A stretch of 17,266 nt of DNA from Alphaproteobacteria bacterium (GTDB lineage Bacteria; Pseudomonadota; Alphaproteobacteria; RS24): the NCBI GenBank assembly GCA_009920875.1, contig RFZE01000020.1:1-17266 (forward strand), in the 5' to 3' direction. Under the pieces are notes generated by a model, which did not search any database, had not been told where the DNA came from, and was given only the letters and a program-made list of their open reading frames with translations. Positions 1 to 7,555 of the stretch are shown here, piece by piece; within the stretch, counting starts at the first letter, position 1, and each line of letters begins with the position of its first letter. Position numbers and translations under genes: made by a program.

Positions 1-67
1 CGCCAATGGTTTCCGTGATCGAAGCATAAACGCGCCCGCGCCCCGGTTTTTTATCTGTCTCGCTCAT
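1..67 (-). CDS. cysK: Cysteine synthase A, N-terminal fragment (cut by window edge)
   Basis: Only the first 22 codons are visible, and the gene continues beyond the left edge. The N-terminus ends in RVYASITETIG, which matches the start of O-acetylserine sulfhydrylases (CysK), where it leads into the NTPL substrate loop. CysK is a PLP enzyme of the cytoplasm that makes cysteine from O-acetylserine and sulfide. The start is supported by a strong Shine-Dalgarno sequence, GAGGGAG (complement of 73-79), 5 bases before the ATG. It lies 23 bp downstream of an Rrf2-type regulator on the same strand, a pairing seen for cysteine-metabolism genes. The PLP lysine and the rest of the protein are outside the window, so the call rests on a short motif and on context. 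Confidence 0.75.
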   Translation of the reverse strand, partial: MSETDKKPGRGRVYASITETIG

Positions 68-90
68 TTTTTCTCCCTCACTCATTCGGC

Positions 91-528
91 CTAAATGGTA
101 AAATCAGCCTTATCCGCGCTGCCGCTCATATCGGCTTGGCTGCATAAATCGGCAATCGTCGTATCGCCGACCGCGCCAATCAATGCCTCTTGCATATTGG
201 CATGAAACGGCGCAATCACCACACGCCCCAAATCGGATTTTGACAACATATCGGCGTCATTGCCGTCTATGTTTTCAATCACTTCAAAAATTTCGCGCAC
301 GCTGATGCGCCGCCTTTCGCGGGCCAGCCGATAGCCGCCACGCGGGCCGCGCACACCGCGCAAAATGCCGGCGCGCACCAAAGCTTGCATGACTTGTTCA
401 AGATAACGCTGCGGCACACCTTGGCGCGCCGTAATATCGCGCGCCTGCACCGGATTGGGGCGCGCATGCAAGGCGACGTCCAAAACCGCTTCCAAAGCGA
501 GGAGAGATTTGCGCGACAATCTGATCAT
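91..528 (-). CDS. Rrf2-family winged-helix regulator lacking the Fe-S cysteine set
   Basis: This 145-residue protein has the length and layout of Rrf2 regulators (IscR, NsrR, CymR, RirA). It has an N-terminal helix starting LSRKSLLALEAV, a recognition helix region around residues 38-55 (VPQRYLEQVMQALVRAG) and the wing motif GPRGGYRLAR at 61-70. IscR and NsrR ligate an Fe-S cluster with three cysteines in the loop near residues 90-110. Here that loop has none, and the only cysteine is C129, so cluster sensing of that type is unlikely. cysK follows 23 bp downstream. In Bacillus, the cluster-free Rrf2 protein CymR controls cysteine genes with CysK as partner, so a similar role is a reasonable inference. 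The start ATG overlaps the dut stop (ATGA), suggesting translational coupling. Confidence 0.85.
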   Translation of the reverse strand: MIRLSRKSLLALEAVLDVALHARPNPVQARDITARQGVPQRYLEQVMQALVRAGILRGVRGPRGGYRLARERRRISVREIFEVIENIDGNDADMLSKSDLGRVVIAPFHANMQEALIGAVGDTTIADLCSQADMSGSADKADFTI

Positions 529-989
529 GGCTTGCCCGTTCCGGTGGAGCCGAAGCCGCCTCCACCGCGTTGCGTGTCCGACAGCGTGTCGACAATTTGC
601 GTTTGCGCCTGCACCACCGGCGCAATGACCATTTGCGCAATGCGCATGCCGCGCTCAATGATGAAATCTTCTTGTCCCAAATTAATCATAATGATTTTCA
701 CCTCGCCGCGATAATCGGCATCAATCGTGCCCGGCGTGTTCAATACGGTGATGCCGTGTTTGGCGGCCAGCCCCGAGCGTGGGCGCACTTGCGCTTCATA
801 ACCGGGCGGCAGCGCCATGGCAAAGCCGGTTTCAATCATTGCTTGCGCGCCGGGTTTCAGGCTCAGCGGTGCGTCTTCCGGCAAAGCGGCGCGCATATCC
901 ATGCCGGCCGCCAAATCGCTTTCATAAGAGGGCGCATCGAGACCAAGCCCGTGTTCCAGCCATTTTATTTCCAATATGGGGGCGCTCAT
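525..989 (-). CDS. dut: dUTP diphosphatase (dUTPase)
   Basis: This is a homotrimeric dUTPase of 154 residues. It hydrolyses dUTP to dUMP and pyrophosphate, keeping uracil out of DNA and supplying dUMP for thymidylate synthesis. All five family motifs are visible in order: AGMDMRA (about 28-34), PRSGLAAKHG (about 69-78), NTPGTIDADYRGEV (about 84-97, with the catalytic Asp), RGMRIAQMVI (about 113-122) and the glycine-rich C-terminal arm RGGGGFGSTGT (about 141-151). The length is normal. The start overlaps the coaBC stop as ATGA and is preceded by AAGGA about 10 bases upstream. The coaBC-dut pairing is also found in E. coli. Its own stop overlaps the next gene's ATG in the same way. Confidence 0.96.
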   Translation of the reverse strand: MSAPILEIKWLEHGLGLDAPSYESDLAAGMDMRAALPEDAPLSLKPGAQAMIETGFAMALPPGYEAQVRPRSGLAAKHGITVLNTPGTIDADYRGEVKIIMINLGQEDFIIERGMRIAQMVIAPVVQAQTQIVDTLSDTQRGGGGFGSTGTGKP

Positions 990-2245
990 TCGGTTTTTCC
1001 TTTGCTCTTTGCGGCAGCAAAATGCGCCGCCATACGGTCGCTCAATAAGGTAGCCACTTCGTGTTTGCTCATAATGTCGAAATTTTCGACCGAGGGTTTG
1101 CGTTCAGTGGCGCAAATCAGGCTGATGGCATTCGTGTCACCGCCCATTACCCCGCCCACAATGCCGCTCTCAGCGCCAACATTATTGGCGACAATCCAGT
1201 CGCATTTCTTTTTGGCCAGCTTGGCCGTTGCATGGGCTTCAATATTTTCGGTCTCGGCCGCAAAACCGATAAGCAAAGCGGGACGGTTTTTCCCCGCCGC
1301 GGCCAGTGTCGCCAAAATATCGGGGTTTTCGGTGAGGCTGAGCGGCGCCGGCGCATCGCCGTTTTTCTTTATCTTTTGCGCGTCGCAATCGCTCGGCCGC
1401 CAATCGGCCACCGCCGCCGTCATGACCGCGCCATCGACCGGCAAAACGGCTTGTGCCGCAGCCAACATCTCGCGCGCCGTTTCAACCCGCGCCATATGCA
1501 CGCCTTGTGGTGCGGCCAAAGCGGTCGGGCCGGAGACCAAATGCACTTCAGCACCTCTGGCCGCCAATGCTGCGGCAATGGCATAGCCTTGTTTGCCCGA
1601 TGAGCGATTGGCGATATAACGCACCGGATCAATCGGCTCATGGGTCGGTCCGGCCGTGACCAAAAATTTGCGCCCCGATAATGTCTTATCCGTGCCGCCG
1701 TCAGGCGCTCGTCCGGCCAATGCGGCGGCGGTAGCGGCGGCAATGGTTTGCGGTTCGCTCATCCGCCCGGGGCCAAATTCGCCACAGGCCATATCGCCTT
1801 CTTCCGGGCCGATAATGGAAACGCCATCGGCGATTAATTGGCTGAGATTGCGCTGTGTCGCTTCATGCTGCCACATGCGCACATTCATGGCCGGTGCCAT
1901 AATGATTTTCTTATCCGTCGCCAATAGGCTGGTCGAAGCCAAATCATTGGCCAGACCTTGCGCCGCTTTGGCCATGAGATCGGCGGTGGCCGGTGCGACC
2001 AGAATAATATCGGCATCGCGCGATAATTGAATATGCCCCATTTCGGCTTCATCGGTCAGGTCGAAGAGATTTTCATAAACCTTATCGCCTGAGACTGAGG
2101 CCAAAGAGAGCGGCGAGACAAATTGCTCGGCCGCCGCCGTCATCAAACAACGCACGGCGAGGTCCCGGCTACGCAATTGGCGCACCAATTCCGGGGCTTT
2201 ATATGCGGCAATACCGCCGCCAATGATCAATAAAACGCGCTGCAT
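986..2245 (-). CDS. coaBC: Bifunctional phosphopantothenoylcysteine decarboxylase / phosphopantothenate-cysteine ligase
   Basis: This 419-residue fusion performs two consecutive steps of coenzyme A synthesis: joining cysteine to 4'-phosphopantothenate (CoaB) and FMN-dependent decarboxylation (CoaC). The N-terminal CoaC half shows GGGIAAYK (9-16), the catalytic histidine H71 in MGHIQLSRDAD, APAMNVRMW (117-125, with N121) and ACGEFGPGRM (153-162, with C154). The C-terminal CoaB half shows TAGPTHEPIDPVRYIANRSS (197-216), AAVADWRP (277-284), the KIKK lysine loop (291-294) and IVANN (351-355). A Shine-Dalgarno GTGAGG lies about 5 bases before the ATG. It lies 62 A/T-rich bp downstream of ubiB and overlaps dut by 4 bp. 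Confidence 0.96.
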   Translation of the reverse strand: MQRVLLIIGGGIAAYKAPELVRQLRSRDLAVRCLMTAAAEQFVSPLSLASVSGDKVYENLFDLTDEAEMGHIQLSRDADIILVAPATADLMAKAAQGLANDLASTSLLATDKKIIMAPAMNVRMWQHEATQRNLSQLIADGVSIIGPEEGDMACGEFGPGRMSEPQTIAAATAAALAGRAPDGGTDKTLSGRKFLVTAGPTHEPIDPVRYIANRSSGKQGYAIAAALAARGAEVHLVSGPTALAAPQGVHMARVETAREMLAAAQAVLPVDGAVMTAAVADWRPSDCDAQKIKKNGDAPAPLSLTENPDILATLAAAGKNRPALLIGFAAETENIEAHATAKLAKKKCDWIVANNVGAESGIVGGVMGGDTNAISLICATERKPSVENFDIMSKHEVATLLSDRMAAHFAAAKSKGKTE

Positions 2246-2307
2246 TTTTCCTCACCATTTATGGAGGGGAGTTTAATTTACCGAAGAAAAATGTAAATAA
2301 TTATCTT

Positions 2308-3840
2308 TTACAAAAAGCGATAGACAAGCGCCGCCAGCGCCAGACCGAGCGCCGACAGGCCCAAAACCCGCGCCAGCCTGTCAGAGGTTTTGGCTGGCCG
2401 ATCATCGCTGCTTTGCTGTCCCATATGCTGCACCGCTTTGGCGCCGCGCTCCAATTCCTGCAGCGTGTCGGGCAGGCGTTGCACCATGCGCAATGTGCGC
2501 CCCGCATTATCCGCCATATCTTGCAATACGGCCTGCGGGCCGATGGATTTTTTCAGCCAATCGCCGACCAGTTTTTCAGAGGCGTCCCAAATATTCACTT
2601 TCGGGTCAAAACTGCGCGCCACGCCTTCGACCGTCACCATGGTTTTTTGCAACAGCAAAAGCTGCGGTTGGGTGACCATGTCGAATTGCTCGGTAATGGC
2701 AAAAAGCTGTGCCAATACGCGCCCCATAGAAATATCATCAGCATCGCGGTCGCGTATCGGCTCGCCGACAGCGCGTAAGGCTTGCGCAAATTCATGCACA
2801 TCATGATGGTCGGGCACATAACCCGCTTCAATATGCACTTGCGCCAATTTTTTATAATCGCGGGTGATAAAGCCGTGCAGAATTTCGGCCAGAAAGCGCC
2901 GACTGTCATTATCAAGGCGACCACAAATGCCCAAATCAATGGCGATAATCGTGCCGTCCTCGCCAATCAGCAAATTGCCCTGATGCATATCGGCGTGGAA
3001 AAACCCGTCGTGCAAAACCAAAGTCAGAAAGATTTGCAACAGCCGCACCGCCAATTGCGACATATCATGCCCTGCCGCGCGCAGCGCATCGACATCAGAG
3101 GCCTTAATGCCGTCCACCCATTGCATGGTCAAAACGCGCCGCCCGCTGGCTTCCCAATAAAGCGACGGCACGCGGAAATCTTTCATGCCGCCAATGTTTT
3201 CGGCCATTTCAGACAAAGCCGCCGCCTCCATGCGCAAATCGGTCTCGCCATTAATCGAGCGCGCCAAAGTCTCAACACTGTCAACCGGCCGCAAGCGGCG
3301 GGTAATGGGAAAATATTTTTCTGCCCAATGCGCCAGCCGCGCCAGCAAGGCCAGCTCGGCGGCCAGCCGCGTCTCAACGCCGGGACGCAGTATTTTGACC
3401 GCCAGTTTTTCCCCCGTCTCGGCGTGCACGGCTTGGTGCACTTGCGCCACGGAAGCCGCAGCAATCGGTTCGCTTAACTGGCTGATAATGGCTTGCGGGT
3501 TGTCCAATTCGGCGGCCAAAATGCGCTGCACTTTGGCCTCGCTAAAGGGTGGCAGGCGGTCTTGCAGAAAGGTCAAATCATGCGCCATGGCGGGGCCGAT
3601 AATATCGGGCCGCGTGGCGAGGAATTGGCCGAGCTTGATATAGGTCGGCCCCAGCTTGCGAATGCGGTCGGATAATTTGCGGCCGCGATTATCTTCGCGA
3701 AAGCGCGGCGCAAATAGGGTGAACAGGCGGCGCGCCAGCCGAACACGTCGCGGCGCATCGGTAAAAAAATCGGGCGGCAAAAGCGCATCTTGCGCCAGCA
3801 AAAGCCGCGCCATGCTGAGCAATCTCAAAAACCGCCCCAT
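2308..3840 (-). CDS. ubiB: UbiB, ABC1/ADCK-family atypical kinase-like protein for ubiquinone biosynthesis
   Basis: This 510-residue protein belongs to the ABC1/ADCK/UbiB family, membrane-associated ATPases needed for ubiquinone synthesis rather than ordinary protein kinases. Family hallmarks are present: KLGQ (69-72) in the N-terminal extension, the alanine-rich loop AAASVAQVH (127-135) replacing the kinase glycine loop, the lysine K149 in LAVKILRPG, the catalytic segment HADMHQGN (282-289) and the metal-binding IDLG (301-304). The C-terminus ends in a hydrophobic stretch (about 488-510, LGLSALGLALAALVY) that should be a membrane anchor, as in bacterial UbiB. The ATG shares one base with the ubiE stop (TGATG), so the two genes are translated in tandem. 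Confidence 0.94.
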   Translation of the reverse strand: MGRFLRLLSMARLLLAQDALLPPDFFTDAPRRVRLARRLFTLFAPRFREDNRGRKLSDRIRKLGPTYIKLGQFLATRPDIIGPAMAHDLTFLQDRLPPFSEAKVQRILAAELDNPQAIISQLSEPIAAASVAQVHQAVHAETGEKLAVKILRPGVETRLAAELALLARLAHWAEKYFPITRRLRPVDSVETLARSINGETDLRMEAAALSEMAENIGGMKDFRVPSLYWEASGRRVLTMQWVDGIKASDVDALRAAGHDMSQLAVRLLQIFLTLVLHDGFFHADMHQGNLLIGEDGTIIAIDLGICGRLDNDSRRFLAEILHGFITRDYKKLAQVHIEAGYVPDHHDVHEFAQALRAVGEPIRDRDADDISMGRVLAQLFAITEQFDMVTQPQLLLLQKTMVTVEGVARSFDPKVNIWDASEKLVGDWLKKSIGPQAVLQDMADNAGRTLRMVQRLPDTLQELERGAKAVQHMGQQSSDDRPAKTSDRLARVLGLSALGLALAALVYRFL

Positions 3841-4625
3841 CAGAGCCGCCAGCCCATATGTAAGGCCGCTACGCCGCCACTCAGCAATTCGACTTGGGGG
3901 CGCGCAAAACCGGCGCTTTCGACATCTTGCAAAAACGCATGGGGGCTCGGAAAGCGGCGAATGCTCTCGACCAAATATTGATAAGCGTCGCGCTCGCCGG
4001 TCACCAGACCGCCCATTGGTGGAATAAGGGCAAAGCTGTAAGCGTCATAAATTTTCTGCAAAAGCGCGCTCTGCATATGGGAAAACTCCAAACATACAAA
4101 GCGCCCGCCCGGTTTCAGCACACGATAGGCCTCGCGCAAAGCGCGGTCGCGGTCGGTAATATTGCGAATGCCGAAAGCAATGGTCACCATATCGGCGCAT
4201 TGATCGGGCACCGGCATGGCCTCACCCGTGCCGGTGGTGAAATGCAGATGCGCCGCTTTCTTCACCGCGGCGCGTTTTTGTCCGGCTTTCATCATTTCGC
4301 TATTGGCATCGATAATATGGGCGCTCAACCGGCTCCCCAATTTGCGCGCCCGCGCCTGTGCCCGAAGCGCAATATCACCGGTGCCGCCGGCTATGTCGAT
4401 CAAATGCAAATCGCAATGCGGGCGCATGTGCAAAGCCTCAATCATCCGTGCTTTCCACAAGCGATGCAGCCCGCCCGACATCAGATCATTCATCACATCA
4501 TATTTATCGGCCACCGCATCAAACACGCCGCGCACCATGGCTTGTTTGTCATCGCGCGCGACCGTGCGAAAGCCAAAATCAATATGTTGACCGTCTGACT
4601 GCTTATTTTCTGCCGTTTCGTTCAT
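3840..4625 (-). CDS. ubiE: Ubiquinone/menaquinone C-methyltransferase UbiE
   Basis: This SAM-dependent C-methyltransferase acts on the benzoquinol ring in ubiquinone synthesis. With the chosen ATG it is 261 residues. It contains the family signature YDVMNDLMSGGLHRLW (42-57), SAM motif I as DIAGGTGD (77-84), AFGIRNITDRDRAL (150-163) and the second signature RVLKPGG (168-174). The open frame extends far upstream, across the divergent gap and into antisense of mutM, but homology begins near DFGFRTV. The ATG at 4625 gives a normal-length N-terminus; an in-frame ATG at 4646 is the main alternative. Neither has a clear Shine-Dalgarno sequence. It is the first gene of the minus-strand block and overlaps ubiB by one base. 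Confidence 0.94.
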   Translation of the reverse strand: MNETAENKQSDGQHIDFGFRTVARDDKQAMVRGVFDAVADKYDVMNDLMSGGLHRLWKARMIEALHMRPHCDLHLIDIAGGTGDIALRAQARARKLGSRLSAHIIDANSEMMKAGQKRAAVKKAAHLHFTTGTGEAMPVPDQCADMVTIAFGIRNITDRDRALREAYRVLKPGGRFVCLEFSHMQSALLQKIYDAYSFALIPPMGGLVTGERDAYQYLVESIRRFPSPHAFLQDVESAGFARPQVELLSGGVAALHMGWRL

Positions 4626-4714
4626 TGCGCGGCGACGATAGCCCATTGGCGCGGCGAAATCCATGCACGGATTGCCTTTGAGGCGCGCTATTTTCTGCCG
4701 AAAGACTGTGGCCA

Positions 4715-4757
4715 GTTGTCGCTTGCGCCGTTTTAAGCGGCGCTTATGATATGGCTT
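4715..4757 (+). promoter_or_regulatory. Possible leaderless promoter of mutM
   Basis: A -10-like hexamer TATGAT (4745-4750) lies 7 bases before the mutM ATG at 4758, with a weak -35-like TTGCGC (4723-4728) 16 bases further upstream. Transcription would begin at or next to the A of the start codon. No Shine-Dalgarno sequence precedes that ATG, which fits a leaderless message. The -35 match is only 3 of 6, so this is a hypothesis. Confidence 0.35.
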
Positions 4758-5639
4758 ATGCCTGAATTGCCCGAAGTTGAAACCGTGCGCCGCGGCCTCG
4801 CCCCACATATAGAGGGCCGCCGCATTACTGATTTCACCTTGCATCGCGCCGATTTGCGCTTTCCTTTTCCGAAAGATTTCGAAAAGCGCATGCGCGGTGC
4901 GCAGGTCAAAAGCTTTAACCGCCGCGCCAAATATTTGCTGGCCGAGATGCAAGATAAGACCGGCACGCCCTTCACATGGCTCAGCCATTTGGGCATGACC
5001 GGCCGCTTCATGCTGTCTTTGCCGCAAGCGGGCAATTTGGAGCCCGGCGCTTATGCGCATGAGGTGACGGCGCAAACGGCACAAAAACATATTCATGTCG
5101 AGATGCGTTTTGACGATGGCACGCATTTATCATTCGCAGATCCGCGCCGTTTCGGTTTTATGGATTGTTTTTCAGGTGATATGTCCAGCTCGTCTTTTCT
5201 GGCCGCCTTGGGGCCTGAGCCCTTGGGCAATGATTTTAACGAGGCGACGCTGCTGGCGGCGGCGCGGGGGCGCAAAACGCCGGTCAAAAATTTTCTGCTC
5301 GACCAAAATGTGGTTGCCGGTCTGGGCAATATATATGTCTGCGAAGCGCTGTTTATGGCGGGTATCAGCCCACGCCGACAAGCGACTAATTTGGGGGCAA
5401 AGCGGATTGCCCGTTTGGTGAGGGCCATTCGCAATGTCTTGGCACGCGCCATTGAAGCAGGCGGCTCGACCTTGCGCGATTTCGCCCATGAGGACGGTTC
5501 TATGGGTTATTTCCAGCACCAATTTGCCGTCTATGGCCGCGCGGGCGAAGCCTGTTCAGTGCCTGACTGTTCTGCTAGGCTGAAACGCCTGGTGCAGTCG
5601 GGGCGTTCGAGTTTTTATTGCCCCGCTTGTCAGAAATAA
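4758..5639 (+). CDS. mutM: Formamidopyrimidine-DNA glycosylase (Fpg/MutM)
   Basis: This base-excision repair enzyme removes 8-oxoguanine and ring-opened purines and has AP-lyase activity. The ATG at 4758 is required by the chemistry, because after Met removal the mature protein begins PELPEVET with the nucleophilic proline and catalytic Glu. An in-frame ATG at 4746 would bury that proline. The product is 293 residues, a normal length. Other hallmarks are K58 in RRAKYLL (K57 in mature numbering), HLGMTGRF (77-84), the helix-two-turn-helix part and a C-terminal zinc finger with C266, C271, C288 and C291. The first cysteine pair is spaced C-x4-C, while the E. coli enzyme has C-x2-C. It is transcribed divergently from ubiE, and the next gene starts 31 bp downstream. 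Confidence 0.96.
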   Translation: MPELPEVETVRRGLAPHIEGRRITDFTLHRADLRFPFPKDFEKRMRGAQVKSFNRRAKYLLAEMQDKTGTPFTWLSHLGMTGRFMLSLPQAGNLEPGAYAHEVTAQTAQKHIHVEMRFDDGTHLSFADPRRFGFMDCFSGDMSSSSFLAALGPEPLGNDFNEATLLAAARGRKTPVKNFLLDQNVVAGLGNIYVCEALFMAGISPRRQATNLGAKRIARLVRAIRNVLARAIEAGGSTLRDFAHEDGSMGYFQHQFAVYGRAGEACSVPDCSARLKRLVQSGRSSFYCPACQK

Positions 5640-5670
5640 AAAATCGGGCGGTTTTGGGGAAAGAGGGGTC

Positions 5671-6051
5671 ATGCATAATATAAGACAGCCGGTAGCCGGC
5701 ATTGTTTTTGCCATAGTGCTCATTTGTCTTGCGCCCATGGCCGCCGCACGCAGCTTTTTGTCGACCATTGCCGATGTGCCTTTGGCCGACGGGCTTCACG
5801 AATTACCCGATGCGGGATTTGTTTTTGATAAGCCGCAAGGGCGCATTGTGCAGCTGACGGCAAGCCCTCAGGCCGGGGTGACGCAACAGGCTCTCATGGC
5901 GTTTTACCAAAACAGCCTGCCCAATTTGGGTTGGCAGGCTAGCGAAAGCGGCTCTGGCCTGTTGACATTTACGCGCCGCGGGGAAATTCTGCGGCTGACC
6001 TTCACCGCTGATTTGGTGATTTTTGATTTAACTCCAATGGTCGCGCCATAA
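5671..6051 (+). CDS. Small exported protein of unknown function
   Basis: This 126-residue protein has a clear N-terminal signal sequence: a basic residue at 5, a hydrophobic core at about 8-22 and a likely signal peptidase I site near APMAAA (21-26). It has no lipobox. The mature part of about 100 residues looks like one small alpha/beta domain: FLSTIADVPLADGL, then GFVFDKPQGRIVQLTAS, then a helix (QQALMAFYQNSLPNLGW) and a strand-rich end (LLTFTRRGEILRLTFTADLVIF). I cannot name the family. It probably acts in the periplasm. AGAGGGG ends 3 bases before the ATG, close for a Shine-Dalgarno sequence but the only good candidate. The position between mutM and enoyl-CoA hydratase suggests cotranscription. 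Confidence 0.8.
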   Translation: MHNIRQPVAGIVFAIVLICLAPMAAARSFLSTIADVPLADGLHELPDAGFVFDKPQGRIVQLTASPQAGVTQQALMAFYQNSLPNLGWQASESGSGLLTFTRRGEILRLTFTADLVIFDLTPMVAP

Positions 6052-6084
6052 TCGGCTTTACGCCATTGAGACGGGAGCGCTTTG

Positions 6085-6861
6085 ATGAAATACGAAAATA
6101 TTCTGGTCGAGCAACGCGACAATGTTGGCCTCATTACTTTGCACCGCCCCAAAGCGCTCAATGCGCTATGCGGGGCGCTGATGGATGAACTGACCCACGC
6201 CATTGAAAAATTTGACGCCGATAATGCCATTGGCTGCATGGTGCTGACCGGTTCCGAAAAAGCCTTTGCGGCGGGCGCTGATATTAAGGAGATGTCGGAT
6301 AAGACATATATTGAAGTGATGCGCGACGACTTTATCACCGCTAATTGGGAAGCTGCGGCCAAAGCACGCAAACCGATCATCGCCGCTGTGGCGGGTTATG
6401 CGCTGGGCGGCGGCTGCGAGCTGGCCATGATGTGCGATTTTATTCTGGCCGGCGAAAATGCCAAATTCGGCCAGCCGGAAATCAATTTGGGCGTCATTCC
6501 CGGCGCCGGCGGCACACAGCGTTTGACGCGTTTTGTCGGCAAGTCAAAAGCCATGGAAATGTGCCTGACCGGGCGTATGATGGACGCGCAAGAAGCCGAG
6601 CGTTGCGGATTGGTGTCGCGCATTATCGCCGATGAGGATTTGGTTGGTGAAGCGGTGGATGTGGCACAAAAAATTGCTGAAAAATCCCTGCCATCCGTGC
6701 TTACGGCCAAGGAATGTGTCAATGTCGCTTATGAAACCGGCCTCAAAGAGGGGGTGCATTATGAGCGCCGCGTGTTTCATGCGCTATTTGCTTTTGAAGA
6801 TAAGGCCGAAGGCATGGCGGCGTTTATTGAAAAGCGCCAGCCGAAATTTTCCGATAAGTAA
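6085..6861 (+). CDS. Enoyl-CoA hydratase (crotonase family)
   Basis: This 258-residue crotonase-fold enzyme probably hydrates trans-2-enoyl-CoA to 3-hydroxyacyl-CoA in fatty-acid beta-oxidation. The oxyanion-hole segments FAAGADIKEM (61-70) and ALGGGCELAMMCD (106-118) are present. So are both glutamates used by true hydratases: E112 in GGGCELA and E132 in GQPEINLG. That argues against an isomerase-only or hydrolase branch. The ATG at 6085 is chosen over the TTG one codon earlier, with GGGAG about 9 bases upstream. The 33-bp gap after the exported-protein gene suggests the same transcript. The exact physiological substrate cannot be read from the sequence. Confidence 0.92.
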   Translation: MKYENILVEQRDNVGLITLHRPKALNALCGALMDELTHAIEKFDADNAIGCMVLTGSEKAFAAGADIKEMSDKTYIEVMRDDFITANWEAAAKARKPIIAAVAGYALGGGCELAMMCDFILAGENAKFGQPEINLGVIPGAGGTQRLTRFVGKSKAMEMCLTGRMMDAQEAERCGLVSRIIADEDLVGEAVDVAQKIAEKSLPSVLTAKECVNVAYETGLKEGVHYERRVFHALFAFEDKAEGMAAFIEKRQPKFSDK

Positions 6862-6866
6862 ATCCC

Positions 6867-6899
6867 CCTGTCAAATGGCGCGACATTTAAGTTGACGGG
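6867..6899. repeat. Inverted repeat at end of enoyl-CoA hydratase / -35 of rpsT
   Basis: CCTGTCAA (6867-6874) can pair with TTGACGGG (6892-6899) over 8 positions with one G-U wobble and a 17-base loop. The right arm contains the rpsT -35 box. There is no following T-run, so it is not a convincing terminator. It could be chance or an operator-like element. Confidence 0.35.
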
Positions 6900-6920
6900 T
6901 GGCCTTGCCGCCCCTATAAC
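6892..6920 (+). promoter_or_regulatory. rpsT: Sigma-70-type promoter of rpsT
   Basis: The -35 TTGACG (6892-6897) and -10 TATAAC (6915-6920) are separated by the ideal 17 bp. Each matches the vegetative consensus at 5 of 6 positions. Initiation is expected near 6927, giving a leader of about 48 bases to rpsT. This is the best promoter in the window and fits a highly expressed ribosomal-protein gene. Confidence 0.8.
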
Positions 6921-6974
6921 GCGCCACATATGAACGCTTTCGGGCGTAATTTACGAGATTGATAAGGTTGGAAC

Positions 6975-7241
6975 ATGGCCAATTTGAGTTCATCAAAGAA
7001 AATGGTGCGGAAGATTGAACGTCGCACGGCGCGCAATCGTGACCAAAAGTCGAAAATGCGCAGTTTTATTCGCCGCGTCGATGAGGCGATTGCCAGTGGC
7101 GATAAAGCGGCAGCCGAAACCGCGTTGCGGGATGCCCAGCCCCTGATTGCGCGCGCCGGTCGCAAAGGCCTGATGCATAAAAAAACCGCATCGCGCAAAG
7201 TATCGCGTCTGGCCAAACGGGTCAGTGCCATCGTCTCATAA
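6975..7241 (+). CDS. rpsT: 30S ribosomal protein S20
   Basis: This 88-residue, highly basic, helical protein is S20, which binds the 16S rRNA in the body of the small subunit. The start MANLSSSKKMVRKIERRTAR, the conserved RRVDEAI segment and the C-terminal MHKKTASRKVSRLAKRV are typical. It has its own strong promoter upstream, AAGG 7 bases before the ATG, and a strong terminator about 80 bp downstream, so it appears to be a single-gene transcription unit. S20 is commonly found near dnaA in alphaproteobacteria. Confidence 0.97.
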   Translation: MANLSSSKKMVRKIERRTARNRDQKSKMRSFIRRVDEAIASGDKAAAETALRDAQPLIARAGRKGLMHKKTASRKVSRLAKRVSAIVS

Positions 7242-7322
7242 GAGTGTCTGATTGTGGCCTCTCAGCGTGAGGCTCAATAATCCGCAATCCTATTCGACAG
7301 AAAAAATTGTAATTTGCAAAAT

Positions 7323-7358
7323 AGCCCGACGGAATTTGCGTCGGGCTTTTTCTTTTTT
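7323..7358 (+). terminator. Intrinsic terminator after rpsT
   Basis: A perfect 9-bp stem, AGCCCGACG (7323-7331) with CGTCGGGCT (7339-7347), has a 7-base loop and runs straight into TTTTTCTTTTTT (7347-7358). This is a textbook Rho-independent terminator. It isolates rpsT transcription from the following non-coding region and dnaA. Confidence 0.93.
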
Positions 7359-7365
7359 CGCGATT

Positions 7366-7400
7366 CGCAAAAAAATTTTAAAAAAAAAGCAAAAAAAATC
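7366..7400. repeat. A/T-rich tract
   Basis: A run of A with a short T4 block and few G/C follows the rpsT terminator. It could be a low-melting element of the kind found next to origins, or simply spacer DNA. Confidence 0.5.
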
Positions 7401-7555
7401 GCTGTTCTCATTTTCTTCCCGTTGTCAGCTTGGCTCCTTATTTGTAGTGTCATTTTATCGCTGAAGGCCGCAGTTTGGCTGGATTTTTGGGGTAATCAAA
7501 AATTCACGAAACAAAACAAAGGCCTAGGCGATTGGAGGGGACTTTGTCGGCTCGC

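Noticed and set aside
2292..2300. TTATTTACA (complement), similar to a DnaA box
   Set aside because: It has two mismatches to the consensus, is a single copy, and sits in a 62-bp A/T-rich gap between ubiB and coaBC.
4626..5126. Upstream extension of the ubiE frame to 428 codons
   Set aside because: The extra part runs antisense to mutM and shows no methyltransferase homology; UbiE-like sequence starts near the ATG at 4625.
7362..7366. GANTC methylation sites in the spacers (also 9482-9486)
   Set aside because: Their number is about what chance predicts; two sites give no evidence of CcrM control.
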